Shown here: in pieces, positions 40,901 to 49,692 of the stretch
Layout: every line of letters begins with the position of its first letter
Position numbering within the stretch: the first letter of the stretch is position 1
Origin: Trichostrongylus colubriformis
Lineage: Eukaryota; Nematoda; Chromadorea; Rhabditida; Trichostrongylidae
Reading direction: 5' to 3'
NCBI GenBank assembly: GCA_963978905.1
Contig: OZ022261.1
Span: 30,811,686-30,875,685 of the forward strand
DNA: 64,000 bases
The notes under the pieces: model-generated
The model's input: the letters and a program-made list of their open reading frames with translations, nothing else
What the model was told of the DNA's origin: nothing
Databases searched by the model: none
Position numbers and translations under genes: made by a program

Positions 40901-43900
40901 GGAGTTTTTAATCTATGCACTTTGACTGTGAAAGCCTCTTTGAAGTGCATTTCGAAATCCACTTGTTAAGAGCTGTTTGAACTCTGGATTAGATCTGCTC
41001 TTTTCTAGTGGTTTCATAGAGCTTACAAGTAAATATGCTGTTCGAGTGGTGTACCAGTTCCTCTGTGGGTTACATCTCGTCAGTTTTTTCCCCATGTTCT
41101 CTTTTCCCGTGCCTTGCGCCATGTTTTCTTGCTCGTTCGCCTTGCAATCTGTTCTGCAAACTTCTCAGGCACATTCCTTCCTGTGTTCAATTTATTTTTG
41201 GAATTTAAATTATTTCGATAACTGCTTTTATCAGATCATATTGCTAGCCGTCCTATGTGATTCCGCAAGGTGCGTTCCGCTGCTCTTTCTTCTCATCGCT
41301 TATCGAGACGTCGGCAATTTTGCCTTGTCCGTCGTGTGTCGTCATCTTCAGTCTACACAGCAGAGTCATCATCCGTTTGTGCGTATGTGTGTGCTCGAAA
41401 CATGATTTACGTCTATCTATCTCTTAGAAACGTTGGGCGCAAGTTGTGTGCCGAGTTACAGTATCTCATGACAGCCGATGTAGTCAGTCATCCACCAGTT
41501 AGCGCATCCGAATCTGGACGTTTCACATCGATTCGTACCGTACTCGGTGAATGGAAACAGCTTTTTGATGGATGTAATTTTATCAAGAGGAAAGAGCGCA
41601 GGTTTGTGGTAGTACTGTAATGATTACCCCTGAACTAACCTGATCTCCAAAGACGTTGCCACACTTGGGGATTTTGCGATTCTGTGATTTTTGCGTTGTC
41701 TCGGCTTTGCACGCGAAGCTGCGGCATTACAAATTCTCAAGGTCGCAGTTCCGTGTGCGAAAGTGCGACGCCGCAAGGTTGCAGAACCGCAGAATCGCGA
41801 AGTGTGACGGCGGCCTTAAAATGTTGATGATAGGACGGACCTGCGGGTGTACCGAGCTGTGAATAAAATCCAAGATTTTATGTTGAGCAGTGTATTCCCA
41901 GGTGCTGGAGAAATTAGCTCTTCAGTACGACCCCCCTCCCTGTGCAGGAGCCGAATGGGACCCCTTTTTTACCTTCACAATATCGATAACTGTTGCAGGA
42001 TTGTATAGTTGCAATGTGTTTATTGCTATTCGTCTTCTTATTTGCCGTAAAATAGCTTTCGCTTCTCATTTGCCTATTGAAAGTTCGGTTTACAGTTCTT
42101 ATCGCTGGCCTCTACAGATACGACCCCATCCTGTCCGATCAAATACGACCTCCCTGTCGAGGGGTTCTCGACTCCTGGTGTCTTCTGTGTGTGAGGGACG
42201 ATATCGAGAATTTTTGCGCATCTGAACTTATTGGCTCGATATCCCATTTGTCGCACATCGAATCGTTTTTCGCCTTTTTTGCTTTTCTACCCACCTTTTG
42301 GGGATTTTTCTTTATTCATAGAATTGTGATCGACTGGTTAAATTGATCATTTAGTAGGTAAGTAAAGCAGTTCTCATAACTGGTAACCGTTGATCAAATG
42401 GTGCGATGGGAGTTGTTATCGTCATGATAATGTGTGCAATAAAAATAGCGGAAAACTGGACTGAGGAGGGAGTTGTTTTGCCCTGTGTTACACAGGTGTG
42501 CAATCGCAGCACGAAGCTAATAGATAGAGAGTACGATGGACAATTACTGGAATATACTAGTTTCTCACTTATTTTATATTTTTGTCGTGCTTTTATTTTC
42601 AAAGTATTTTCGTGTATTTTCAGTCGATCACGGCGACGAGATGTCAAGGATGCGAAAACGAAACGTGTTGCAAGTGCATCAGTAGCACAACGGTCATCGA
42701 CAAGGAAATCTCAGTCGACAGAATTATGCGTGTGTGATTCAATAGAAGACCATGTTAGTGCCAGTTACTTTATTCATCTCACTTGACACTTTAACCGCTT
42801 GTTTCGATTCGGAGTAAGCCTTGCCTTTCTTGTCTTTCTTGCTTTTTTGTTGAAATATTTTTCGGAGGGTTTTTCTTATTGGAAAATTGCTTTTTTTCCG
42901 ATGAATTTCATCTGTCAGAGCAGCCGAGTACTAATTGTCACTACTGTTTATGGGAACCATGTTTATGCTTACCTCTTTATTAATCAGTTTGGTATCTTCA
43001 ACTCATGCATGTGCATTTATGGGGCTCATGAAATACCAGTGAGATGTTGAAGAACACGGCGCGTGCTATTAGAGTCTGTGATTGGTGGTTGCAAGTAATT
43101 TGCCAATCACAGGCTTACGTCACTAAGGCACCTATGAGGCACCCCAATAACAGATACTTCAAGCAATGGCTTTTTTTTCCTGACAGTAATGGTAGTCCCA
43201 GCTGGTTTCTGCTATGTCCGGTTATCGATTAGCTTCTAAAGTTGGTAGTCTGTCGGAAAGAAAGTCTGGGTTAAAGTTAGTGACCAATGTTTTCAGGTAA
43301 TCGAGAAATTCACCGCCCTTCCGCCTGGGATAGATCCTCGTGAATGGTTGGCAACACATAGTGAGTGCTTCATTTTTTTTCAAATTTTCAAAGCTTGCCT
43401 TTTTAAATATACGATGCGTTTTTTAAACATGGTTTTTTCATGGTACGTGCACCCTGCGGGTTGTGCAAACTTTGTGCCTCCAACGTTTTACAGATAGACG
43501 GATGGGCGCTGTTTTGTTGTATGACATTTGATAGGGCAATCGATCTCAACAGTGCCGTAAACCACCATCTTCCACGGCACTTCATTCTTTTTATATCTTC
43601 CTGGGAAAACAGAGAAAAAGAAAATGATTGATTCAGTAGTGCTGTCGTAGTACGCGTTTCCAGCCCTCTGTTGAAAGTCGATCAGCCCTGTTTGACTGCA
43701 GGCGTCTGAGCGTTGATGTTCGATATTTGTGGCGGCTGCATGCATCCAAATGTTTTATTTTGGCAAAATACGTGTTGTTGAAGTTTCCCATGGGGATGTT
43801 GTTTCAAGCGCTTATCGTTGGGTGTAGAGACATCTCAATTTCTACAAGTGTAGCTCACGAATATACGTTGTTACTGCATCGGGTATCGCCTTAGTCCACC

Positions 43901-46900
43901 ATATGTTTATGCTAACCTGGTCACTTACTACTGCTAGACTCATTGGTAGAATCGTGATGGACACCTTAAACCAAATTTCAATTCGCGCACAATATTTGAC
44001 CATTTTCAGCTCGCGTCTGCCCCTCTCCCAGTGGTTCACTCTCCCTTTGAGCTTTTTTTTTTAGCTTTAGCTTAGACTCTTTATAGAAGGGTACACTGGT
44101 TAGAGATGCATGGCAGTGAGTGCATGTTTGTAACCGGAAGACTTCCTCAAGGCTTTGTATTGGCTTGAAGTGTGTGAAGTACAAATAAAGACAGTGATAG
44201 GGGTAATCTGGGTCTTAAGAAATCCCAAAAAGATGTCATTCACACGGAGCCAGGGGTCTAGGGAGCCTGTCTGCGGCGAATCCCCCACGAAAAGAGCGCC
44301 CCTGAGCTGTAGAGGCGGGCTTTTTAGCTCTACCCGCCTTTCTTGGCTTGGTCTGTGGAGTAATGAGCATGATTTCATAATGATATATCAATCGTATCGT
44401 ATTAAAGCCGTATTAATCGACATAACGTAGTGTTTGACGTGTGAACTTTCGGGGTAAAATGTTCACTGGTCAGAATCAAGGATTGGAATGAATGACGGAA
44501 CCAAATTACCCTACCGCTGCTACATGTAATTTCACGATTTTCACGAAAGTCGTAGTGTACAGTGTTTCATTATCAAATAACGCTGCTGTATGTTTTCCCT
44601 TCACTCAGTCGATTTCTCCTTTTCAGCGTTAGCATTATTCGACCATGTGAACGCATTATGTGGAAGTTTATCAGAATTATGTACCCCAGCCACCTGTCAA
44701 TACATGAGTTATCCGGGAACTGCGTAAGTTATTGATTTCTCGGTAATGGTGTTCCATTTTCGGTAACCTTCAAAGGTTATATTGGTGTAATAAAGATCTA
44801 TGGTAGTAATAATTTTCGAATAAAATGCGTTTTATCTATTCAGCAAAGCCTATTATATCGATGAACGAGGAAAGAGGCATCTCTATTCAGCCATGCAATA
44901 TATGGATTGTGTGATGTCATTTTGTGAGAAGGCAAGCAGAAGTGAAGAATTATTCCCAACCAAATACGGTATGTTGGATAGCATGTGTTCACGGCAACTT
45001 CCCATACCGTAGTAGTTATGAATTTTTACTGTTTGTTTTGATTTGATGGTGTTTACATTTCTTGTGGCTATTGTAACAGAAGACAGCGATGCCTTTCTAA
45101 TTCTCATATCGTCAAATATTCTTACATTTGCAATCAATACCCTTGATAGGTATGCAGTGAAAAGCGCAGTCGATCAATATTTATGCTTTCCAGGTAATCA
45201 ATTTTCGGGTGATTTCGAGTCCCATATCCGACGGGTTATCCGCCTCCTATGGCACTGTTGCGGGCATCTGGCATCGAAACACTGGGATGAATTGGGTGAG
45301 TCATTAATTAGGATTTCTATCTTCCGTTTTTCAGAAAAAGATGTTGTTGGCAATTGCTGTTCTTTTTAAGAAATATATTAGGTTGATCGAAAAGTTTTGA
45401 TAGGGTTGAGATTTTTTTTGTTTTATTTTACAACTCAGCAAATAATGTACAGTATAATAACCATCGGTAGCTATAACATTGTCCCACTCAACGGACAGGT
45501 CAGCGATTCCCTTCTCCCAGAACGGGGAAGATTGGGAGTCAAAGAAGTCACCGACCACTCGTTCAAGGTGACAAATTGTTTTTTTTTTTGTTACGAGAGC
45601 CTTGAAGGCTGGAACAAGAGGTAATCTAAGGGGGTAATATCAGGTGAATAGGTTGAGAGGGACAAGAAGTAATCTAAGGGGGTAATATCGGGTGAATAGG
45701 GTGGATGTGGAACCGTGTCCCAACCTAGCTCCTCCGATTTTGCACGGGTCTCTTTACATATGAGAGAGATCCGTGCAAAACTGGAGGAGCTTTGTTGGTC
45801 TACATCCACCCTATTCACCTGATATTACTCCTCAGATTACCACTTGTTCCGGCCCCACAAGGCTTTTCTAGCAAAAAACAATTCGTCAACTATGACTACC
45901 TCGAAAAAATGTTCGATGACTTTTTTGACTCCCAATCTTCCCAGTTCTGGGAGAAGGGAATCGCTAAGGTGCCCGTCAGGTGGGGCTCTCACATGAAAGA
46001 GCATCTATCGCATTTGCTCGCTTAGGCAGGGAAAGGAGCTTCACGTCGGTGAAAATTTTGCGTTCCCCCCCATTTAGATTGACTGTATTTTAATGTTTTT
46101 TGTGTATTTTTCAAAGCCATTGAATAGTTTCTGAGGGACTATCGTGTTGTGTATTGATTCTTAACGCTGAATTCCTCGGTTGTTCTTCGCTTCATGATGT
46201 TTTGAGCGGGAAAGCTGACATGTAACCACAGTCATGATTTCCAGTCTCGGGTGTTCTTCAAAGGAGTTATTCACTTGCGAGTACTGAATGGCAGTCGTTG
46301 TGTTCGCAGTCGTCGTGAATTGGTCATCGCCTTTAATTTCCTTAGTAGTTCCAAATCAATTTGACTGGTACAATGGTCTGTAGGTTGTACGAGTATAGAA
46401 ACGGCAATTCGTCTAAGAAAGGGATGTCCTTGTATAGACTCCATACTTTAATCACGGCTGCAATTCATGCCGTTTTGTACGGTAATAGTGTAGTGACGAA
46501 TAGTGCTGCTCCCTGTAGCGCGCTTCCGCGGTCGAATCCTGGGTCAGTGCTCGCACATGTCAACAGAGCCGTCCATCCTTCCGAGGTCAGTTCAGTGGTA
46601 CCCCGAATCCTATTCAAGAACCTCCACCATTTTGAATCGAGTGGGTGGAAAGAATGGCGCAACCTGAGGTTATGGATGGCCGCTAATGTTCGACCCTTTA
46701 TTTATTCGATCAAGTTAATCATTATTTTGCTTATTCTACCTCTTTTACTTGACGATTTCTTTTTCAGGTCAACTTGAATTGCGGCCGCAGTGCGCTCTGG
46801 TGATGGCTCACTTGTCGAAATTAAGTAAAACTTTTGCTCTACTTGATAGTAAAGATCAGCAGCTAATTAACAATATGGTGCAAACGGTTGGTTTCAAGTT

Positions 46901-47387
46901 TACATAACATAGAAAAACTTTTTTACATGTTTAGCTTACTCATGATCACAATCGATTCCTTCCAGTGAGATACTTTTTCCGCCGCGTTCATACTTTGCGG
47001 TGCCGGCGGCGGCGTGGCTGCGTGTCTCTGCGTTTTCGCCTGCGCATCCCTGTCTTATTACCTGTGTCGTCTCTGCACCTCCCAAACCTGCCTCGCTGCC
47101 TGTGAACGCAAGCAACCACGGCCTGCCGCCGCAAAGTATGAAGATGGCCTCCTTCGTATTCACACGGTTTTTAGTTTTTTTTTGTTATTTATTTGTGGCA
47201 GTGACTTGAATCGTTATGATTATTGTAGATCCGCCCTTCTCACGTCACCTCATCAGGCCGTGGAGATGACGCTGGCGGTGCGACATCCCAGCGATGGAGT
47301 CGTGTTCCGTCGTCAAAAAGCGGTAGTTGGGGTGGACACCCGACGCCGGCAGTGCTTACGTGTAAACCGTATGCGCAAACATGCTAA
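16876..47387 (+). CDS. mob-2: MOB2-family NDR/LATS kinase co-activator (whole spliced gene)
   Basis: MOB proteins bind and activate NDR/LATS kinases in the cytoplasm; MOB2 members pair with NDR (SAX-1 in worms) to shape cells and neurites. The spliced CDS is 16876-16976, 41428-41601, 42624-42753, 43297-43360, 44627-44723, 44844-44968, 45194-45295, 46768-46886 and 47229-47387. Every junction is GT-AG, all phases agree, and the total is 1071 nt (356 residues). The MOB domain spans about residues 138-300. It opens with LPPGIDPREWLATH, has LFDHVN then CTPATC (Cys175, Cys180), has DERGK and ELFPTKYG as in MOB2, and ends with H-x4-H (His255, His260). All four zinc ligands are therefore present. The Ser- and Arg-rich N-terminal part (residues 34-135) is not one I recognise. 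The core is certain; the first exon and last exon are less so. The subfamily call rests on the DERGK and FPTKYG blocks. Confidence 0.85.
18748..19110 (+). other. GC-rich open frame after a good acceptor, with a glycine tract
   Basis: TTTGTTATTCAG ends at 18747 and is followed by a GC-rich stretch, open in one frame to a TGA at 19108-19110. The frame has many Arg and Ser, then eight glycines from a (GGN) run at about 19030-19056, then AYYYGDIDMSVTWEWNEC. There is no clear phase-2 donor in it, so it does not join MOB2 in an obvious way. It may be a leader exon, a terminal exon of a short alternative transcript, or chance. I do not recognise the peptide. Confidence 0.25.
20035..20210. repeat. 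Dispersed repeat, second copy of the 7935 family
   Basis: GTGCAGGAGGAGCCGATACG, GCGCAACGTCATGCCTGACC, and the GGATTTCCTGAATTGCATGC end match the copy at 7935-8110. Confidence 0.65.
23233..23321. mobile_element. Small MITE, GGTGCAGAAGGAACC ends
   Basis: GGTGCAGAAGGAACCGATGC is mirrored by GCATGGGCTCCTCCTGCATT, giving an 89-bp hairpin element in the MOB2 intron. It is related to the GAGCC repeats at 7935 and 20035. Confidence 0.6.
27271..27455 (+). CDS. Candidate alternative first exon of MOB2
   Basis: An open frame starts at ATG 27271 (in-frame stop TAG at 27211) and reads 61 codons plus two bases to a strong donor, GCCAC|GTAAGT. It is rich in Val and Ser near the start and then has RRTSFDTDEAPG. 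It leaves phase 2, the same as the exon at 16876, so it can join the 41428 exon in frame. Fly Mob2 is known to use several first exons. The alternative is a non-coding leader exon or a chance frame; codon use is not distinctive enough to settle it. Confidence 0.35.
27456..29200. other. MOB2 intron sequence, mostly plain
   Basis: There is a 31-bp tandem repeat at 27565-27655, and no other element or exon that I can support. Confidence 0.4.
27565..27655. repeat. 31-bp tandem repeat, about 3 copies
   Basis: The unit beginning TTTCCTTCTCCTCCACATCC and ending GCGTTACTTG starts at 27565, 27596 and 27627. It is pyrimidine-rich. Confidence 0.8.
29205..30925. repeat. 1.7-kb imperfect inverted repeat in MOB2 intron
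   Basis: 29205-29310 (with GTTCTCACATGCTCAAAGTG) is complementary to about 30725-30925. 29600-29915 is complementary to 30340-30665 (for example AAAAATTAGG with CCTAATTTTT, and TGTCGGCCTT with AAGGCCGACA). A loop of about 420 bases lies between. A smaller hairpin at 29345-29545 is nested in the left arm. Probably a foldback transposon; no termini or target duplication are clear. Confidence 0.75.
30926..32479. other. MOB2 intron, no supported feature
   Basis: The open frame at 31448-31747 lacks splice and family support. I see no repeat ends. Confidence 0.35.
32578..32615 (+). CDS. Possible short alternative first exon of MOB2
   Basis: ATG at 32578 reads MSLVILRLMELL plus two bases to a good donor, TTACG|GTAAGG. 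Phase 2 again matches the 41428 exon. The stretch lies at the edge of a locally GC-rich patch (32480-32950) unlike the AT-rich intron around it, as a promoter region might. It is very short, so it could be chance. Confidence 0.22.
32710..32750 (+). CDS. Second possible short first exon in the same patch
   Basis: ATG at 32710 reads MFVRFSVCIIVCA plus two bases to the donor CGCCGC|GTAAGC, again phase 2. It sits 95 bases after the preceding candidate in the same GC-rich patch. Either, both or neither may be used. The patch also holds overlapping open frames on both strands, which I take as composition effects. Confidence 0.22.
32751..38315. other. MOB2 intron, no secure feature
   Basis: GC-richer islands occur at 32780-32950, 33900-34010 and 35640-36010 with open frames, but no acceptor/donor pair and phase combination connects them convincingly to the MOB2 exons. 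I recognise none of the peptides. Confidence 0.3.
38318..39006. mobile_element. Foldback element, about 340-bp arms
   Basis: TATATTGGAAAAACTAAAAA at the left mirrors the TTTTTAGACTACCTAATATA end at the right. The arms share AAGGGTTATCCGGGAGATG, TGAAAATGAGGTGACTTTTG and CTCGAGCTTGGAT blocks. The arms meet almost directly around 38670-38690. There is no coding potential. It is in the MOB2 intron. Confidence 0.8.
39152..39484 (-). other. Unassigned 110-codon open frame
   Basis: This - strand frame in the MOB2 intron reads, in part, VVYTWLEDGHKNLHGC and KITLVEKYGCAMLK. I do not recognise a family and there are no clear splice sites. It may be transposon debris or chance. Confidence 0.15.
40176..40190. 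repeat. G15 homopolymer tract
   Basis: An uninterrupted run of 15 G, preceded by GGGGA. It could form a G-quadruplex on the + strand. Confidence 0.95.
40432..40445. repeat. C14 homopolymer tract
   Basis: 14 uninterrupted C, about 240 bases after the G15 tract, so the two runs are complementary. Confidence 0.95.
41428..41601 (+). CDS. mob-2: MOB2 exon, N-terminal region
   Basis: The acceptor CTATCTCTTAG ends at 41427 and the donor CGCAG|GTTTGT follows 41601. The exon enters in phase 2 and leaves in phase 2. It includes NVGRKLCAELQYLMTAD, a Ser/Pro stretch, LGEWKQLFDG and a basic KRKER end. There is no domain I know here; MOB2 proteins carry variable N-terminal extensions. The frame stays open upstream of the acceptor to 41270, so a longer exon or an internal start at 41402 is possible. 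Confidence 0.65.
42624..42753 (+). CDS. mob-2: MOB2 exon, basic linker
   Basis: The acceptor TATTTTCAG ends at 42623 and the donor CCAT|GTTAGT follows 42753. In phase with both neighbours, it reads SRSRRRDVKDAKTKR, then a Ser/Thr stretch with KSQST, then ELCVCDSIEDH. It is probably a disordered, phosphorylatable linker just before the MOB domain. The codon-level continuity to the next exon (phase 0) supports it. Confidence 0.75.
43297..43360 (+). CDS. mob-2: MOB2 exon, start of MOB domain
   Basis: The acceptor GTTTTCAG and donor ACATA|GTGAGT bound 64 bases reading FTALPPGIDPREWLATH. The LPPG-(I/L)D-x-x-EWLA block is the first signature of MOB proteins. It enters in phase 0 and leaves in phase 1. 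Confidence 0.93.
44233..44330 (+). mobile_element. Short hAT-like repeat fragment in MOB2 intron
   Basis: GATGTCATTCACACGGAGCC, then CTGTCTGCGGCGAATCCC, then AAGAGCGCCCCTGAGCTGTAG follow 59942-60020 of the complete element in order, at roughly 75% similarity. No ends are present. Confidence 0.55.
44627..44723 (+). CDS. mob-2: MOB2 exon with the Cys zinc ligands
   Basis: The acceptor CTTTTCAG and donor CTGC|GTAAGT bound the exon. It reads LALFDHVNALCGSLSELC then TPATC. The C-x4-C pair is the first half of the MOB zinc site. LFDHVN followed by a Gly-x-(I/L)-Ser-Glu-(F/L)-Cys pattern matches MOB2 closely. Confidence 0.93.
44844..44968 (+). CDS. mob-2: MOB2 exon, central MOB domain
   Basis: Bounded by CTATTCAG and TACG|GTATGT. 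It reads AYYIDERGKRHLYSAMQYMD and ends EELFPTKYG. The Y-x-DERGK and (V/L)FPTKYG blocks are what place this in MOB2 rather than MOB1 or MOB3. Phase 2 in, phase 1 out. Confidence 0.93.
45194..45295 (+). CDS. mob-2: MOB2 exon with the His zinc ligands
   Basis: Bounded by CTTTCCAG and TTGG|GTGAGT. It reads NQFSGDFESHIRRVIRLLWH then CCGHLASKHWDELG. H-x4-H (His255, His260 of the predicted protein) completes the zinc site. The spacing is identical to that in MOB1. Confidence 0.92.
45379..46010. mobile_element. Foldback made from two mariner 3' ends
   Basis: The left arm starts with a mariner-like end (TTAGGTTGATCGAAAAG) and on the - strand encodes a transposase C-terminal part (WDTVPHPPYSPDITPLDY and FDSQSSPFWEKGIA). 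The right arm, from 45780, encodes the same C-terminus on the + strand (FFDSQSSQFWEKGIAKVP). They meet at TTTTGCACGGGTCTC and its complement around an 11-base loop (45753-45765). The left arm also carries an internal duplication of the PDITPLDY segment. It lies in the intron after the His-ligand exon. Confidence 0.85.
46768..46886 (+). CDS. mob-2: MOB2 exon, C-terminal helices
   Basis: The acceptor CTTTTTCAG ends at 46767. The exon reads LELRPQCALVMAHLSKLSKT, then FALLDSKDQQLINNMVQT. This matches the last helices of MOB2 (the F-x-LLD-x-K-(E/D) motif). The likely donor is ACG|GTTGGT at 46887, which is weak. If it is not used, the frame runs on six codons (VGFKFT) to TAA at 46905-46907. The protein could therefore end here or in the tail exon. 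Confidence 0.88.
46981..47149. mobile_element. MITE, GCCGCGTTCATACTTTGCGG ends
   Basis: GCCGCGTTCATACTTTGCGG at the left is mirrored by CCGCCGCAAAGTATGAAGATGG at the right. It sits between the two alternative MOB2 stop codons, 95 bases after the end of the secure exon. Confidence 0.8.
47229..47387 (+). CDS. mob-2: Optional MOB2 tail exon
   Basis: The acceptor ATTATTGTAG ends at 47228. In phase 0 it reads IRPSHVTSSGRGDDAGGATS, continues rich in Ser, Gly and Trp, and stops at TAA 47385-47387. Gly/Ser-rich low-complexity tails occur in other MOB2 proteins. A second frame is also open here with a donor at 47390 (GCTAAAG|GTACAA), so the frame choice depends on the weak upstream donor. The intron before it holds a small transposon (46981-47149). 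Confidence 0.5.
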   Translation: MRPSHVTSSGRGDDAGGATSQRWSRVPSSKSGSWGGHPTPAVLTCKPYAQTC

Positions 47388-48353
47388 AGGTACAACTACT
47401 ACTGCTAATTGCTGATACTGCTCTGTTGTTGTTGATACCGCTGCTATCGTTACTAACGCTGCTATTGTGCCATGGACTTTCTCACGATATTGTTTTATTC
47501 TAATTTACTCACCTCCTTTTTTCTCAAACGCTTGCTTAGAAAAAAAAAAAACGGCGTCTAAAACTCGATCGATTGGCCGCCGACGATCGTTCGAAAGCGG
47601 GTGTTCGCCGTGGTGAATTCGAGGTGGAATAGTAATGCGCGACACGCACGCGTCATTTACGTACGTGCGCGTGTGTGTATCACCGTTATCGCCATAATGG
47701 GGTGTATTTCTTAGAAACGCTATGAATATCACATATATTTACGGATGTATGTGTACCATAGCGACTAATTCCCCCATGCTTGGGTATTTTCAAAAAGGAT
47801 CAATTGCCTCAAGAGTTGTGATCGTCACAAGTGTTCTAGTTTTTTGTGTGTGTTTTATACATTGTTCTGTCATCTACCTGTGAAAAATGCAGAATTGTCA
47901 TAGTTTTGTTTGGTACTGATGTAAAACACTACGTGGAAATTTTATCTGGTCTACGTCTTCAATTTCATTATTTATGTAACATATATCTATTTTTTTCATG
48001 ACCGGACAAGTAATTGTCCCAGAGGTTATTAGTTGTACTGTACTCGCCTCCACTCTCACTTGACTGTATATAGCCAGATATACAACTGTATCATGTGCAT
48101 AGATGTGTTAACCGTATTTCAGGCGTAAAATCTCGGTGGAATATCGGTTTAATAAAATCATATGTTTCAAGTATTTGTACTTACAGTCAAATGAGTGGAA
48201 AAGGGTGCTATCCGTCCCAGCTTCTTATGGAACCATTTCACTTCTTCTTGCATGCTCATACCGCGTTCACTGGTAGGAAGACATTCGTTGGATATTCACA
48301 TCTGTCGCAAGGAGTGTTGTCGCCACACCTGCCTGCGCAAATGGGGGGATGTA

Positions 48354-48547
48354 TACCCTTATGTCACGATTTCGCACAACTACGAGTGGGGTACGGCGCG
48401 GTGTGCGAGCTATGCACGCCGCTGTAGTTGGGTTTTGGAGCGATTGCACAGTAATGCTATGGCCGCCATACACAGTTGAACGACTTTAGCTCCTCCGCAT
48501 CGCTTCGCTTGCAACACAACGCGGTGCGAAATCCTGACGTAAGGGTA
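48354..48547. mobile_element. MITE with TACCCTTATGTCA ends, copy 1
   Basis: TACCCTTATGTCACGATTTC on the left and GAAATCCTGACGTAAGGGTA on the right, with a shared GAGCTATGCACGCCGC block. 194 bp. Confidence 0.8.
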
Positions 48548-48715
48548 CACACTCACAATAGGGCGGAATGGCATGCCCTAATGCTATTCTATCGGACGTG
48601 AGCGAACGTCATTCACTCGGCGAACGTGGAATGTGCCTCAAAGCATTTCTCAAAGTAAATCGTCCGAGCTCCACAGAGTTTCAATGTTCGAGAGGGCGTG
48701 GTGATAGATTCTCAG

Positions 48716-48810
48716 GCCGCGTGCATACTTTGCGGTGCCAGCGGCAAAGCGTGGCTGCGCGTCTCTGCGTCTCCGCCTGTGCTACCTTGCCTCGTTTATG
48801 TGTAAGTGTT
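48716..48810. mobile_element. Half of a GGCCGC/TTCATAC MITE
   Basis: GGCCGCGTGCATACTTTGCG followed by the GTGGCTGCGCGTCTCTGCGT core as in 46981-47149. The right terminus is absent. Confidence 0.6.
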
Positions 48811-49590
48811 TAGCTGGGGAGATCAATACAGTCGGTATGCAAAAACAGCTTGCAGAGCAGGAGAAGCCGACGCGGCGTCCTTCAGTCCGAATTTCGACGC
48901 GCTGAAATCTTCATCTTCAGTCGATAGGCCTGTTACTACATATAATACCATCTGTGAAACATTTTTCGTTTTTTGTCATTCCTCCTTTCTTCATACTCGA
49001 TTTTTGTTTCTGAACAAACCTCGTGTGCATCTTCCGTGGAAGGGAAGAAGAGGAAAGGGAGAAAAAGTACTGCAAAGCTGGGCTGTCTTCCATTTAGGAA
49101 TTCTCAATGCACGGAGCAAGATTTCGGGATGCCGCGTTGGTTCCTTTTACACCACGACCACAATATGACCGTTCAGGGATGGACAAGATGTACAATTTCT
49201 GATGATTTTCCGAGTCAGTGCGCTCAATCTAACCGCGCACTGCAACCACTGGCGAAATTCACGTTAGTGCAAAAATGGAGGCAAGATTATGGTGGGATGG
49301 GCACGTTGAAGTAGTGACACAGAGAGCCCAAGCGGTGGATGGGTGTGCATCAGACTGTCCAACCAGGTCCTCGCACCGCGCGCTCACGTTCTTGGCTGAT
49401 TCCGTTGTGTATTGCGACAACTAGCAAAGGACCAGCGAAGATCCTGACACGCCGATGACCTCAATCGCGCGGCCCGGTGACCAGTTAGACAGTCCTGACG
49501 CATACCCGCGGTGTATGCGGGGAAGTGTTCAGAATTTTCTTGAGAATTCTTAATAGTTTATCATTTCATAATTTATGTGTTTATCAATTC

Positions 49591-49692
49591 CTATTTCTTC
49601 AGGAATCGATCAAGTGAGAAGAATGAGACGTCGACCGAAGGATGTTTCCCCGCTGCCATTTCTGCAAGTACTCTGCCGATAGCGGGTGCAAC
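49591..49692 (-). CDS. Oxidase last exon and stop
   Basis: Acceptor TTATTCAAG. It reads VAPAIGRVLAEMAAGKHPSV then DVSFFSLDRFLKK and the stop TAG (49591-49593 on the + strand). This is the normal C-terminal helix and tail of the family. There is no SKL-like end. I see no AATAAA within the next 150 bases downstream. Confidence 0.93.
   Translation of the reverse strand, partial: VAPAIGRVLAEMAAGKHPSVDVSFFSLDRFLKK

Larger units (their letters stand above)
47388..49590. other. Convergent intergenic gap between MOB2 and the oxidase
   Basis: It holds a MITE (48354-48547), a half-MITE (48716-48810), an A12 run near 47540 and repeat-like sequence around 48840-48890 and 49170-49540. No secure poly(A) signal was seen for either gene. 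The + strand open frame at about 49603-49740 is antisense to the last oxidase exon. Confidence 0.5.

Noticed and set aside
49170..49540. Possible LINE 3' remnant
   Set aside because: A few words resemble RTE tails, but no frame on either strand holds two conserved blocks in order.
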